This document shows positions 43,601-48,298 of a stretch of DNA of 64,000 bases, piece after piece. Position 1 is the stretch's first letter. Each line of letters starts with the position of its first letter. The stretch comes from Diadema setosum (taxonomy: Eukaryota; Echinodermata; Echinoidea; Diadematoida; Diadematidae), in NCBI GenBank assembly GCA_033980235.1, contig CM067065.1, positions 3,415,847-3,479,846 of the forward strand, given 5' to 3'. The position numbers were made by a program, and so were the translations under genes. The notes under the pieces were generated by a model. It did no database searches and had not been told where the DNA came from. It was given only the letters and a program-made list of their open reading frames with translations.

Positions 43601-45006
43601 TGGAACGGCGCAGATATACCTTCTCTTCCCTTTTAACATTGGGTGATCAATCACCATAGCGATCTCTTCAACCCGCATCATCCTGGAAACCATGGCAACC
43701 GTCTCTCCGTTTGGTAGAGTGTGAGTTCCACAGCTGATGCCAGTAGCCGGACAAATTTCCCCACAATCCATGGTCGAGAAGACTATTGGGACTTGTAAGA
43801 CAACAATCATTATTAAGAGAAAATTTATGCATCTTATTATCTTATGTTTAACAATGGAAAACACATGATTCGATCAAAATGTACCACATAAGTGTAAACT
43901 TTTATAGAATAAATAGTTGAACAACTCTGTATTGTCCGGAAGATTGTTCCGAATATCTGGACTCGAATGTCTGATAGATTTGTGTGTCACGAATAACTTG
44001 GGACTCGAAAGATGGAAAATTTTAATTTTAATGTTTACTTAATTAAAAAGTAAGGAACGAACGGACAGATATATTAGATTTGAACATGTTGATGATGGAG
44101 GTTGATCATGAATGATACTCAGATATAATACTTGAATAATATTCAAATCAGAAATCTTGATAATGCTTAAAGTTCGTGGAATAAACTCTCAATATGAGAT
44201 AATAATGCGACACAATGCAAAACTTAGGAACTATCGTAAAATTGGTGTAGTACTGAACTTAGTAGTAAAGCAGTTATGGTAGTAGTAGTGGTAGTAGTAG
44301 TAGTAACAGTAGTAGCAGTAGTAGTAGTAGTAGCAGTAGTAGTAGCAGTAGCAGCAGCTGCAGTAGAATTACTGTGCGTTGACTACTATAACATTACTGT
44401 GAGTTATTAGGGCCTACACTACTATTTCATTTAGTTGTATTTGATATAAACTGAGACCCATGTTAGTCACTTTAAGTGCGTTTTTTGGTGTGTGTCAGTG
44501 TGTTATTTTGATTTCTTTTTTGCCATCATTTTGTAATTTAAATTTGTGGGGTCTGGAAGGGGCCAAAGTAGCTTGGGTTATAGGGTTATAAAGAACTGAT
44601 ATATTGTATAATTCATATGTATAATTGTGTTATAGATTTGCAGGGTGTTGTTTGTATTCATTGTGTCTGTCATAGACATTATGTGTAATTGTGACGCGAG
44701 AGGTGTTTGTATTGTCATGATTTTTATTTTTATTTTGTACAATGTATTGTCAAATTTCTATGTCTAACATAGACCAATAAAGGTGAATGGATGAATGAAT
44801 GAATGAAATAGTTCTGATCAAAATGAGAATTCGTTTATTACAATAGACTTGATTGATACATTGTTTGTGTTATAAGACAAAGTGATGTGATATGAAAATG
44901 AACTCCAACAAAAAGAAAAAGAAAAAATAACAAACAAACTTTCTTACTCACCCAAACTAACAGCAACGAGTGTATGGAGAAGGCTTCCTGGTAACTTTCC
45001 CTCCAT
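10630..45006 (-). CDS. Multi-exon secreted EGF / Thr-Pro-rich / Methyltransf_FA-domain protein (whole gene span)
   Basis: This gene model was assembled from individual exons by reading frame and splice phase. In order it has a signal peptide, a short Cys-containing region, one EGF-like module, up to five Thr/Pro-rich repeat exons and a Methyltransf_FA (farnesoic acid O-methyltransferase-like) domain ending in a stop codon. Exons 1, 2, EGF and T1-T5 all meet at phase-1 introns, so their frames join without correction. I see no membrane span, so a secreted or matrix protein of roughly 500 residues is expected. The FA domain is named after an arthropod enzyme, but in most animal proteins its activity is unproven, so no reaction is assigned. 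Introns are very large and hold two 7.3-kb transposons. Uncertain points are the acceptor of the first FA exon, the donor between the two FA exons, and any exon I missed. Confidence 0.72.
10988..11302. other. Intron sequence upstream of FA exon 2
   Basis: Contains the T-rich tract of the FA exon 2 acceptor. The segment 11,110-11,260 resembles 54,610-54,720 (ACTAGGT, AAACT-TATATCAGAT, ACTGTCATTGATA, GTGTGCAATTTT), so it is another dispersed repeat. No exon is seen. Confidence 0.4.
11303..11768. repeat. Fold-back element built of 29-bp tandem units
   Basis: Eight units start at 11,322, 11,351, 11,380, 11,409, 11,438, 11,467, 11,496 and 11,525, an exact 29-bp period. The consensus starts GTCGGTCTCGTGRGCYTTC and ends TTTGCCTAGT. 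After a short centre, the same units return inverted (CACGAGACCGAC ending near 11,661, 11,691, 11,720 and 11,749). The outer ends match as an inverted repeat, GGCGCTGTTCATCCTGTCGG against its complement ending at about 11,766. Related loci are at 46,950-47,185 and 53,905-54,260. It could form a hairpin of over 200 bp per arm. Confidence 0.85.
11769..12139. other. Intronic sequence, nothing recognised
   Basis: AT-rich sequence between the fold-back element and the nested MITE. No domain-bearing frame and no repeat partner noticed. Confidence 0.4.
12140..12638 (-). mobile_element. GAAGAG-type MITE, outer copy interrupted by a second copy
   Basis: Termini are GAAGAGTTTGTTTGCAAAAA inward, inverted at the right end, flanked by ATAT (12,136-12,139 and 12,639-12,642) as a 4-bp target duplication. 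It is split after 12,209 by the inverted inner copy. Without it, the outer copy is about 248 bp, matching 57,802-58,047. There is no coding capacity, so it must be mobilised in trans. Confidence 0.75.
12210..12456 (+). mobile_element. GAAGAG-type MITE, inner nested copy
   Basis: A 247-bp copy with the same inverted termini, inserted in opposite orientation into the outer MITE. It is flanked by the 4-bp duplication AAGT (12,206-12,209 and 12,457-12,460). The interrupted outer sequence reads on as CATAAAGTACAAAAT, as in the intact copy near 57,873, which confirms the insertion and the 4-bp duplication. Confidence 0.8.
12643..14978. other. Intronic sequence, no gene seen
   Basis: Contains a G run (13,196-13,206), a diverged repeat-like tract at 13,390-13,800 with no partner in this window, an open frame at 13,969-14,202 with hydrophobic residues but no motif, and a poly(T)-poly(G) junction at 14,466-14,487. 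None supports a gene call. Confidence 0.4.
14979..15265 (-). mobile_element. GACCCGC-TIR element, partial copy
   Basis: Starts GACCCGTTACAACAAAAGGA and aligns over about 285 bp, in inverse orientation, with the right end of the element at 25,457-26,106. Shared blocks include ATCAAAATTGGTCAAA, GTAGTCTAATGTTT, GGCAAGAAATC and GAAACGTGTCCGAA. Only this end is present; past 15,265 the similarity fades. Confidence 0.6.
15266..16260. other. Intronic sequence with GTAACT/CGTAAG-rich tract
   Basis: The 15,350-15,560 stretch is full of CGTAACT, CGTAAG and CTTACGG words. A weakly similar tract follows transposon copy 1 at 23,640-23,720. The overlapping open frames at 15,478-15,777 on both strands have no recognisable domain. 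Confidence 0.35.
18556..19660 (+). repeat. Tandem duplication (~550 bp x2) inside 7.3-kb element copy 1
   Basis: The block starting TAGAGTCTAGGTCTAATTAA (18,560) recurs starting at about 19,111 and carries the same order of motifs through to the exon-like block (GTAGCGAAGA-CTGGACTGT). Unit 1 holds an intact CTTTCAG acceptor. Unit 2 has lost it (CTTTTACATG), so the second exon-like copy is probably dead. Confidence 0.7.
19009..19106 (+). pseudogene. Exon-like segment carried by 7.3-kb element copy 1
   Basis: A strong acceptor (TTTCTTTCTTTTCTTTCAG) precedes, and the donor ATG/GTAATT follows, a 98-nt open segment. One frame reads [19 protein letters not shown] then [13 protein letters not shown]. 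An upstream donor-like site (GAATG/GTAAGC at 16,690) could splice to it. The paralogous copy at about 19,553-19,649 lacks the acceptor and has stops. This looks like a captured or element-borne transcript piece. I do not recognise the protein. Confidence 0.4.
20906..20983 (-). other. tRNA-like (Pol III box A/B) sequence in 7.3-kb element copy 1
   Basis: The minus strand has box A (TGGTCTAGTGG) and box B (GGTTCGAATCC), an anticodon-like loop CTAGTAA (AGT, Thr) and a good T-arm (GTGGG/CCCGC). The acceptor stem has a mismatch and two extra bases after the T-arm, so it is a tRNA-derived pseudogene or SINE head rather than a working tRNA. On its 3' side a T run is followed by an inverted copy of the last acceptor bases (CTGCCTGTGA ... 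TTCACAGCAG), which would fold into a terminal hairpin. Confidence 0.7.
23594..25456. other. Intronic sequence between transposon copy 1 and the GACCCGC element
   Basis: No supportable exon. Contains a CCAATCAGAAGGCG...GTTGCTAGAGGCGGAG stretch (about 23,855-23,900) faintly like 25,790-25,840, a purine-rich low-complexity tract (24,410-24,660), a C run (24,788-24,810) and a G run (24,914-24,943). The long minus-strand frame at 24,296-24,775 is Phe-rich translation of low-complexity sequence. Confidence 0.4.
25457..26106. mobile_element. GACCCGC-TIR non-autonomous DNA element
   Basis: The left end GACCCGCTGCAACAAAAGGA mirrors the right end GACCCGCTATAACAAAAAGA (minus strand). AAATGA directly precedes the left end and AAATGA follows the right end, a possible 6-bp target duplication, though the flanks are A-rich. 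The element is about 650 bp with no coding capacity. Its right 285 bp recurs inverted at 14,979-15,265. It lies downstream of FA exon 1, in the same intron. Confidence 0.62.
26111..26206. repeat. (ATAG)n/(AAAT)n tetranucleotide repeat
   Basis: About 24 units of GATA followed by AAAT/AAATA, directly beside the GACCCGC element. Confidence 0.9.
26239..26449 (-). CDS. FA exon 1: N-terminal half of a Methyltransf_FA domain
   Basis: This open segment lies between the acceptor GTTTATACAG and a donor near 26,239 to 26,250. It encodes [20 protein letters not shown], then [18 protein letters not shown] and [18 protein letters not shown]. The F-E-V-x-A-x-N-D-A-x-V-x-L string matches the start of the Methyltransf_FA (PF12248) family pattern (FxVxAxxDAHIAL). 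Two donors are possible. AA/GTAATT is stronger by sequence and leaves phase 1. AT/GTATCG, 11 nt upstream, leaves phase 2, which is what the second FA exon needs. The acceptor as drawn implies phase 0, although the T exons leave phase 1; an alternative AAAG/TA acceptor (exon start 26,463) or a missing exon would reconcile this. Confidence 0.68.
26450..27403. other. Intronic sequence; contains a retroelement-tail-like motif
   Basis: No exon is evident. At 26,958-26,990 the stretch GATGAAGGCCTGATGACAGA, then CCGAAAGCTCGC, resembles the short conserved tails of Penelope-like or hammerhead-bearing repeats. No second copy is in the window to define an element. Confidence 0.35.
27404..27807 (+). pseudogene. 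Broken Crypton-type / DUF3504-like protein fragment
   Basis: Starts [20 protein letters not shown], runs off frame after about 23 codons, resumes as [20 protein letters not shown], then reaches [16 protein letters not shown] further shift gives [16 protein letters not shown] and [15 protein letters not shown]. The order DRFV ... NTKKxT ... FYxxVRxxDG ... SLRxxxxRHL matches the N-terminal region of the tyrosine-recombinase-derived (Crypton/DUF3504, KIAA1958-like) family. At least two frameshifts, and the lack of the C-terminal catalytic region, show it is dead. The orientation is opposite to the FA gene, in whose intron it sits. The family call rests on remembered patterns. Confidence 0.5.
27808..28162. 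other. Intronic sequence, nothing recognised
   Basis: Has the same AACGTT/AGATCT/AGGCCT word enrichment as 1.6-2.7 kb. No exon is seen. Confidence 0.4.
28163..28303. repeat. Short palindromic MITE
   Basis: The left arm (CACTACACGACAAGTACC, AAGCACCTCC, AAATTCTGAATTTGCCC) is the near-complement of the right arm (GGGCAAATTCAGAATTTG, TCGGTGCTTA, TGTTGTTATAGTG). The whole unit is about 140 bp. Confidence 0.65.
28304..28945. other. Intronic sequence downstream of T5
   Basis: AT-rich, no exon or repeat partner noticed. The 28,667-28,852 frame is low-complexity. Confidence 0.35.
28946..29038 (-). CDS. Exon T5: diverged Thr/Pro-rich exon with damaged acceptor
   Basis: This is the fifth and shortest copy. 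By alignment with T1 the ancestral exon would be 93 nt (phase 1-1), reading [14 protein letters not shown], then [18 protein letters not shown]. The acceptor that reads TTTAG or TTCAG in T1, T2 and T4 reads TTTCG here (29,040-29,039), so the invariant AG is lost. A new acceptor, ATTACCTCAG, ends at 29,003. It would give a 57-nt exon (28,946-29,002) that is again phase 1-1, so the protein frame can survive with 12 fewer residues. The donor GTTTGT is intact. Whether the long form, the short form or neither is used is unknown. Confidence 0.55.
29039..29632. other. Intron part of the T5 repeat unit
   Basis: Homologous to the intron stretches next to T2-T4 (AATTTGTCC, GGTTTGGG-GAAACA-GG, GAGAGGGATAGAAA, ACGTCC blocks). 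It runs up to CGATGTATAACATTAACATA, where the second 7.3-kb element is inserted. Confidence 0.7.
32337..32434 (+). pseudogene. Exon-like segment carried by 7.3-kb element copy 2
   Basis: Counterpart of 19,009-19,106, with the same TTTCTTTCAG acceptor and ATG/GTAATT donor. The codon-level difference from copy 1 is small (GGGGCC against GGTGCC). As in copy 1, the duplicated downstream version (about 32,876-32,975) lacks an AG acceptor (CTTTCACATG). Confidence 0.4.
34233..34310 (-). other. tRNA-like sequence in 7.3-kb element copy 2
   Basis: Identical in the tRNA-like core to 20,906-20,983, including box A, box B, the AGT-like anticodon loop and the adjacent short inverted hairpin. The intervening T run is slightly shorter (about 13 rather than 15). 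Confidence 0.7.
37051..37297 (+). mobile_element. GAAGAG-type MITE in a TA microsatellite
   Basis: A 247-bp copy with the GAAGAGTTTGTTCGCAAAAA end and its inverse, inserted in a (TA)n tract, so the 4-bp duplication cannot be told from the microsatellite. It is in the intron downstream of T4 and close to the right edge of transposon copy 2. Confidence 0.75.
37367..37501 (-). CDS. Exon T4: Thr/Pro-rich repeat exon
   Basis: A 135-nt exon of phase 1-1 with acceptor ATCTTACTTCAG and donor GAAG/GTTTGT. It encodes [17 protein letters not shown], then [18 protein letters not shown] and [10 protein letters not shown]. The Lys and Phe substitutions are the only departures from the Thr/Ser/Pro/Ala composition. 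Downstream in the transcript its intron carries a GAAGAG-type MITE (37,051-37,297) and then the second 7.3-kb element. Confidence 0.75.
37502..38679. other. Intron between T3 and T4 (tandem-duplicated unit)
   Basis: Shares with neighbouring units the blocks CTTTCTTGGTTCCAAGAATT, GGATGGGTTTGGGCGAGACA, GAGAGGGATAGAAAGCTACG and CGATGTATAACATTAA, and carries a short TA run near 38,475. No additional exon is seen. Confidence 0.7.
38680..38814 (-). CDS. Exon T3: Thr/Pro-rich repeat exon
   Basis: A 135-nt exon of phase 1-1 with acceptor TTACTTAAG (A-A-G rather than C-A-G) and donor GAAG/GTTTGT. It encodes [17 protein letters not shown] and then the same [18 protein letters not shown] and [10 protein letters not shown] segments as T2. 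The spacing to T2 is only about 760 bp, against about 1.3 kb for the neighbouring intervals, so the intron between T2 and T3 has lost roughly half of its length. Confidence 0.72.
38815..39440. other. Intron between T2 and T3, shortened; holds the empty transposon site
   Basis: Contains CGATGTATAACATTAACATA then TATATTTATTCATTATTACT (about 39,158-39,197), the uninterrupted counterpart of the transposon copy 2 insertion site. It lacks about half of the sequence present in the T3-T4 interval. Confidence 0.7.
39441..39575 (-). CDS. Exon T2: Thr/Pro-rich repeat exon
   Basis: A 135-nt exon of phase 1-1 with acceptor CTATCTTACTTCAG and donor GAAG/GTTTGT. It encodes [17 protein letters not shown] followed by [18 protein letters not shown] and [10 protein letters not shown]. 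It is almost identical to T3 and T4 in both exon and neighbouring intron, so the duplication unit (about 1.3 kb) included the intron. The reverse strand is also open (Val-rich) but has no start, signal or domain. The Thr/Pro reading is in phase with the rest of the gene. Confidence 0.75.
39576..40729. other. Intron between T1 and T2
   Basis: Another copy of the duplicated unit's intron, with a (TA)n run at about 40,648-40,680. The open frames here are translations of repeat sequence, with no domains. Confidence 0.65.
40730..40888 (-). CDS. Exon T1: Thr/Pro-rich (mucin-like) repeat exon
   Basis: A 159-nt exon of phase 1-1, bounded by the acceptor TTCTCTTACTTTAG and the donor G/GTTTGT. It encodes a Thr-, Ala- and Pro-rich stretch with units such as [24 protein letters not shown] and [16 protein letters not shown]. 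Such composition suits a heavily O-glycosylated stalk between the EGF and FA domains. It is the first and longest of five tandem paralogues. Its N-terminal half (VVTTPAITT) resembles T5, while its C-terminal half resembles T2-T4. That pattern suggests T2-T4 arose by unequal exchange from T1/T5-like ancestors. Confidence 0.75.
40889..42024. other. Intron between EGF exon and T1
   Basis: Its T1-proximal part is a diverged version of the unit intron (GATGAGTTGGGACGAAATGG, GAGAGAAATC). A G run lies at 41,454-41,468. No exon is seen. Confidence 0.5.
42025..42123 (-). CDS. Exon 3: EGF-like domain
   Basis: This 99-nt exon of phase 1-1 lies between the acceptor GTCAACGCAG and the donor GTACGT. It encodes one complete EGF module beginning [15 protein letters not shown] and ending [12 protein letters not shown], with six cysteines in the canonical C-x4-C-x5-C-x8-C-x1-C-x8-C spacing and the usual GG and G-F/Y-x-G-P-x-C landmarks. 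The Asp/Asn and Glu residues of calcium-binding EGF are absent at the start, so this is a non-cbEGF type. EGF modules are classically phase 1-1 shuffling exons, and the flanking exons here share that phase. It probably acts in extracellular protein-protein contact. Confidence 0.88.
42124..42688. other. Intron upstream of EGF exon, nothing recognised
   Basis: AT-rich sequence with no exon or repeat partner noticed, ending at the TTAA that flanks the next MITE. Confidence 0.35.
42689..43054. mobile_element. TTAA-flanked palindromic MITE
   Basis: Flanked by TTAA (42,685-42,688 and 43,055-43,058). The left end AGGATGGTTAGTAACTGATC and the inverted right end AGGGGGTGGCTAATAACTGA continue as imperfect inverted arms (CAGTGGGAATGCTGAGGGAT, GTTCTAATCCTTGTG) towards a centre near 42,870. 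TTAA duplication suggests a piggyBac- or Kolobok-type source. Confidence 0.7.
43059..43599. other. Intron between exon 2 and the TTAA MITE
   Basis: Nothing recognised besides a GAACGACATC / GGATGAACGAATATC pair of weakly repeated phrases. Confidence 0.35.
43600..43791 (-). CDS. Exon 2: end of signal peptide and short Cys-containing domain
   Basis: The acceptor TTGTCTTACAAG ends at 43,792 and the donor CCAG/GTAAAT starts at 43,599, giving a 192-nt exon of phase 1-1. It reads [18 protein letters not shown] and continues to RRYICAVPG. Four cysteines are visible (DCGEIC, SCG, YIC). The closing RRYICAVPG is reminiscent of the Y-x-C strand of an immunoglobulin-like fold, but the segment is short and I do not claim a family. 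An in-frame ATG lies further upstream in unspliced sequence (43,864). Exon 1 with its matching phase is the better start. Confidence 0.7.
43792..44951. other. Intron 1
   Basis: About 1.16 kb. It contains an AGT-type trinucleotide tract at 44,278-44,363, and AATAAAGGTGAATGGATGAATGAATGAA at about 44,776-44,804, a short tandem tract like the tail of a non-LTR element. No exon is seen. Confidence 0.5.
44278..44363. repeat. (AGT/AGC)n trinucleotide repeat
   Basis: About 28 units of AGT with GGT, AAC and AGC variants, in intron 1. Confidence 0.9.
44952..45006 (-). CDS. Exon 1: start codon and signal peptide
   Basis: The ATG at 45,006-45,004 sits in a good context (GAAG-ATG-G, A at -3 and G at +4). 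It encodes [18 protein letters not shown], then one base (G) before the donor GTGAGT at 44,951. That base joins the first two bases of exon 2 to give Val, extending the hydrophobic core to VPIVFS. The result is a typical cleavable signal peptide: short charged start, Leu/Val core, small residues near Ser-Thr. The upstream transcript side is C/T-rich 5' leader with no other start I prefer. The coding part is too short to stand out as an ORF and was found only by frame joining. Seen: ATG, donor and frame. Inferred: secretion. Confidence 0.72.
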
Positions 45007-46619
45007 CTTCAGGTAAAGAAAACGCCACAAGAGTGTGAGAAAAAGAAAAGAAAAAGAAGAAAAAAAAAAGCATGAGACGGTAAGGTTATCAAACACGAAG
45101 CACTTCTTGTTAGCTTACAGGATTAGAAGCGTTATAACGCCAACTTAAGGATATTTCTTCTGACAGAACATCCGGTCTCTGTTTGGTCTGGGCGTGGACT
45201 GGCAAGAACCGTCCATCAGAAAGAAACGGCCTCGCAGCGAAACGTGTTCAACCTGTTACTAATTCATTGCCCTGCGTTCTTCATCTTCCACAAGTAGATA
45301 GGCCTATTGTTTATTAATAGAGGAGACAACGGCGGGGGGGGGGGGGGGGGGGGAGTCTTCGGCACAGAGAATGATTGTCAAATTATAAAGTTGGAATTGA
45401 TCATACTTTATTAACACGTTCCTCCCCGTGATAAGATTTCTTTTGAAGGTCGATAAAAAACAACAGATATGATATACGCCTGTAGCTTCACAGTGAAGCA
45501 CTAAGGCCTACATCATTCCCTTTTTCACGGTCAACTGCATAAGTATTCACAACTTGAGTTGTCCATGCCTTTACACAACAGTTGTGTGGTTTATATAGTA
45601 CACAGGGGTTGTGTTAAGTTGTGTATTTTACACAACTTTACGCATCTAATATGCAGTGATATGATATAAGACCTTTTCACAGTCAACTGCACAATGTCCT
45701 CCAACAATGCATAATATTGATCTGACGTGAGGATGACATGAATTAGAGCGTGCGCTAATGAATTCGAATATTCTGTCAAATATCATCCAACAAATGCAAA
45801 ATATTGATCTGACCTGAGGATGATAAAGAGCGTACGCTAGTGGGCTCGATGGCAGAATATACAAGATTTGATTTAGGAAATAAGAATTCTTGACATGAAA
45901 TTGAAGAATAAAGTATTTTCTTCATTGTTTTATTTCAAATAACATTTCAAATGCCTATCGTTTAATTCTCTTACTGGTGAGTCTTTCTCGATTATTCCAT
46001 TTTCCCTCATTAGTTTTGCCTTTCGTTAACATTTGGAGCTACAAAACGCATTATATAGGTTGAATATGCAAATTGATTTCCTTTTCCTATTGTGTATTTT
46101 TTTTTTCTGTAATTATCGTCTTTTGAGACATTAAAGAGCACATAACAATGAATGATAACTTGTCAATGTTTGCACATTCTATTTTTCTGCCTTGGGAGAG
46201 AAAAAAAGGATAAATCAATCTGTTCACCCATGTGTAAATTCTTCCTTTTTATCCACCGTCAAGATAGATATACAATACAATTAACTCTTACGTGCCATGT
46301 AAACCATAAAATTCAGCCAAAAATGATCCATGACAAATAATACGTGCTAAACAAGTGTTTACTTTATTTTTGTTTCCCCTTTTTTTGCCGAGTGTATAGG
46401 AAGATTTGTTCTTTCATAAATCTTGCGAAACACAAGATTTTGACCACACAGGATTGACAACTCTGGCCCTTTTCACCTCCCCTAGGTTCCCACCAAACAA
46501 AATGAAAGAAAACAAAATCGTGCGTGCGACTTTTTTGTTGGTTTTGGTATTCACGGTCACATAGTTATAGTTTCCAACTTTTTCGATGGTGAATTTTGGA
46601 GATAATCAGAAACCTCTTG
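45007..46619. other. 5' side of the FA gene: leader/promoter region and non-coding
   Basis: Expected to hold the 5' leader and promoter of the minus-strand gene. I see no clear TATA element at a sure distance. A 20-G run is at 45,334-45,354. A tandem duplication (phrases AATATTGATCTGACGTGAGGATGA and AATATTGATCTGACCTGAGGATGA near 45,712 and 45,800) spans about 45,690-45,860. Confidence 0.4.
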
Positions 46620-46812
46620 TGAAATATGAAAGATTGGATTTGAAATGTCTGGCATATCCAAAAAACAATATACCAGTCATGTGGATATCCGAATTAGAAG
46701 GTGGGACCTACATTTAATCAAGATCGCTCTGCTTTACTCTGCTTCTTGATGTCTCAGACATTTCAAAACCGATTTTCATCAAATAAACTTTGAATTCCAT
46801 TTAGAATTGTAT
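46620..46812. repeat. Palindromic MITE, AAACGTTGAAT family, copy 2 (partial)
   Basis: The right arm (CAAAACCGATTTTCATCAAA, TAAACTTTGAATTCCATTTA) matches the family. The left arm is only partly kept (TTGGATTTGAAATGTCTG against CAGACATTTCAAAACCGA). Confidence 0.5.
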
Positions 46813-46949
46813 GCTCTGAACACTTCGACGTATTGCACAAAAACGTTAAGAACTGAATCCTCATTTCAACCAATACTTATTATCATCCCTTTAAACGCAC
46901 CCCCCCCCCCTTTATGTAAGCAGAGAAAAACTTCCAAGTAATCGGAAGC

Positions 46950-47185
46950 ACTTCACGAGACCGAATCCCGCGAGTCATTCAGCCCATAATTCACACAGCC
47001 CATCAGTTCGACACTATAAGCAAACTAGGCTAATACATTTCAAGCCCCGTATTGTAATGTCGAACTCGTGGGCCTCGTTTGCCTTTTGTCAAACTCATAG
47101 GCTGTATGAATCATGGGCTATATCATTCATGAAACTTTCTTTATTCCAATGTCGAACTCGTAGGCTGTATGTCTTGTGGGCGTTT
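46950..47185. repeat. Fold-back repeat, TCGGTCTCGTG family, degenerate locus 2
   Basis: Starts with CTTCACGAGACCGAATCCCG and CCGCGAGTCATTCAGCCC, then turns to the opposite orientation as GTCGAACTCGTGGGCCTCGT and GTCGAACTCGTAGGCTGTAT. Same word set as 11,303-11,768 (the GTCGAACTCATGGGCTGTAT unit occurs there at 11,553), but the 29-bp period is lost. Confidence 0.6.
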
Positions 47186-47218
47186 TAACGGAGGATCCCG
47201 TCTTATCTACTGAGACAT

Positions 47219-47405
47219 AAAGGCCTGAATTCACGCAGGTGGAAGTCGTTGAACAACGACTGCCCATGGTTTCACAAACGAAATCGTTAATGAAATGGGC
47301 ATTTCGTCGACGATTTGTCTGATTTCGTAAAGAACTAGGCCACGCAACGTTTGGCGCCCCATTCAATACGGCCTTTGATTTCATAACCTATGTGAATTTG
47401 GGCCG
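47219..47405. repeat. MITE-like element with GGCC-AATTCAC termini
   Basis: The left end AAGGCCTGAATTCACGCAGG is mirrored by the right end TTCGGCCCAAATTCACATAG (minus strand). The central part (CGAAATCGTTAATGAAATGG, CATTTCGTCGACGATTTGTC) is internally palindromic. Confidence 0.5.
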
Positions 47406-48298
47406 AAGACTTCTTTGACTTAATAAATAAATAGATACTACCCTTTATAATGACCTCGCTGTACATACAACTGAATGAATCGGATTTATATTGATTTGTT
47501 TGATCAAGGACTAAACCAGTCCTGGCACACAGAGATGGTTATAGGAGAGCTTTTCATCATGAAGAAAGATTATTGAATTTGTTTGTGTCTGTTTATTGGT
47601 TTTAATGCTCCATTGACGTTTTGACATAAGCATAAATCATAAACAAAACAAGACAATAAATGAGTGAAGACTCGAACACAACTAAAAGAATTGCGAAATA
47701 TCACGAGGAATGCAGGCAACCATTGCTTCAGAGCGTTTTTTCCAAAAATCTGATTGTAAATTCTTTTAGGTTTCGTATTTCCCACTGACAAGAATTACAA
47801 GTTAAGAAGTGTGGGAATGCAAATATCAAAGAACAAAAGCCGACCCTGCCTCCCCCCCCCCCCCTCCTCAACAAAAGCAAATTGCATGTCCGCTTATACA
47901 CTAAACTTAAAAAAAAAAGGACGTGACCACCAGACTGAGTCACAAGCCCGGTATACAATGGCGTATAATACAGAGCATGCACACAGAAAGTCCAGAAAGA
48001 AAACGTAATCACTACAGATTTCAATTTAGAAAAAAAAAAAAAGATGAGTTAAAGCTACTCAATTTAATGCATTAAGAGAGTATAACAGTCGTCCTAACCT
48101 CGCCTTCAGGAAGGACGCGCTATATAGGCTACCATCCTCATGGCATCACCGAAGGTCATTTTTTGTGTAATTAAATTAACCTGACCACTTGATGGACAGT
48201 CTCGCTCTCGTTCAAACTGATCGGTTCATGGAGATACTAAAAAGAAAACAATCAACAGTCACCGAAAAACAAGAGAAACAAGAGACACAACACGTGAA
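47406..48298. other. Intergenic, nothing recognised
   Basis: A C run (47,852-47,866) and a GCTATATAGGC motif (48,119-48,129) are the only notable features. The small ORFs are unsupported. Confidence 0.35.
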
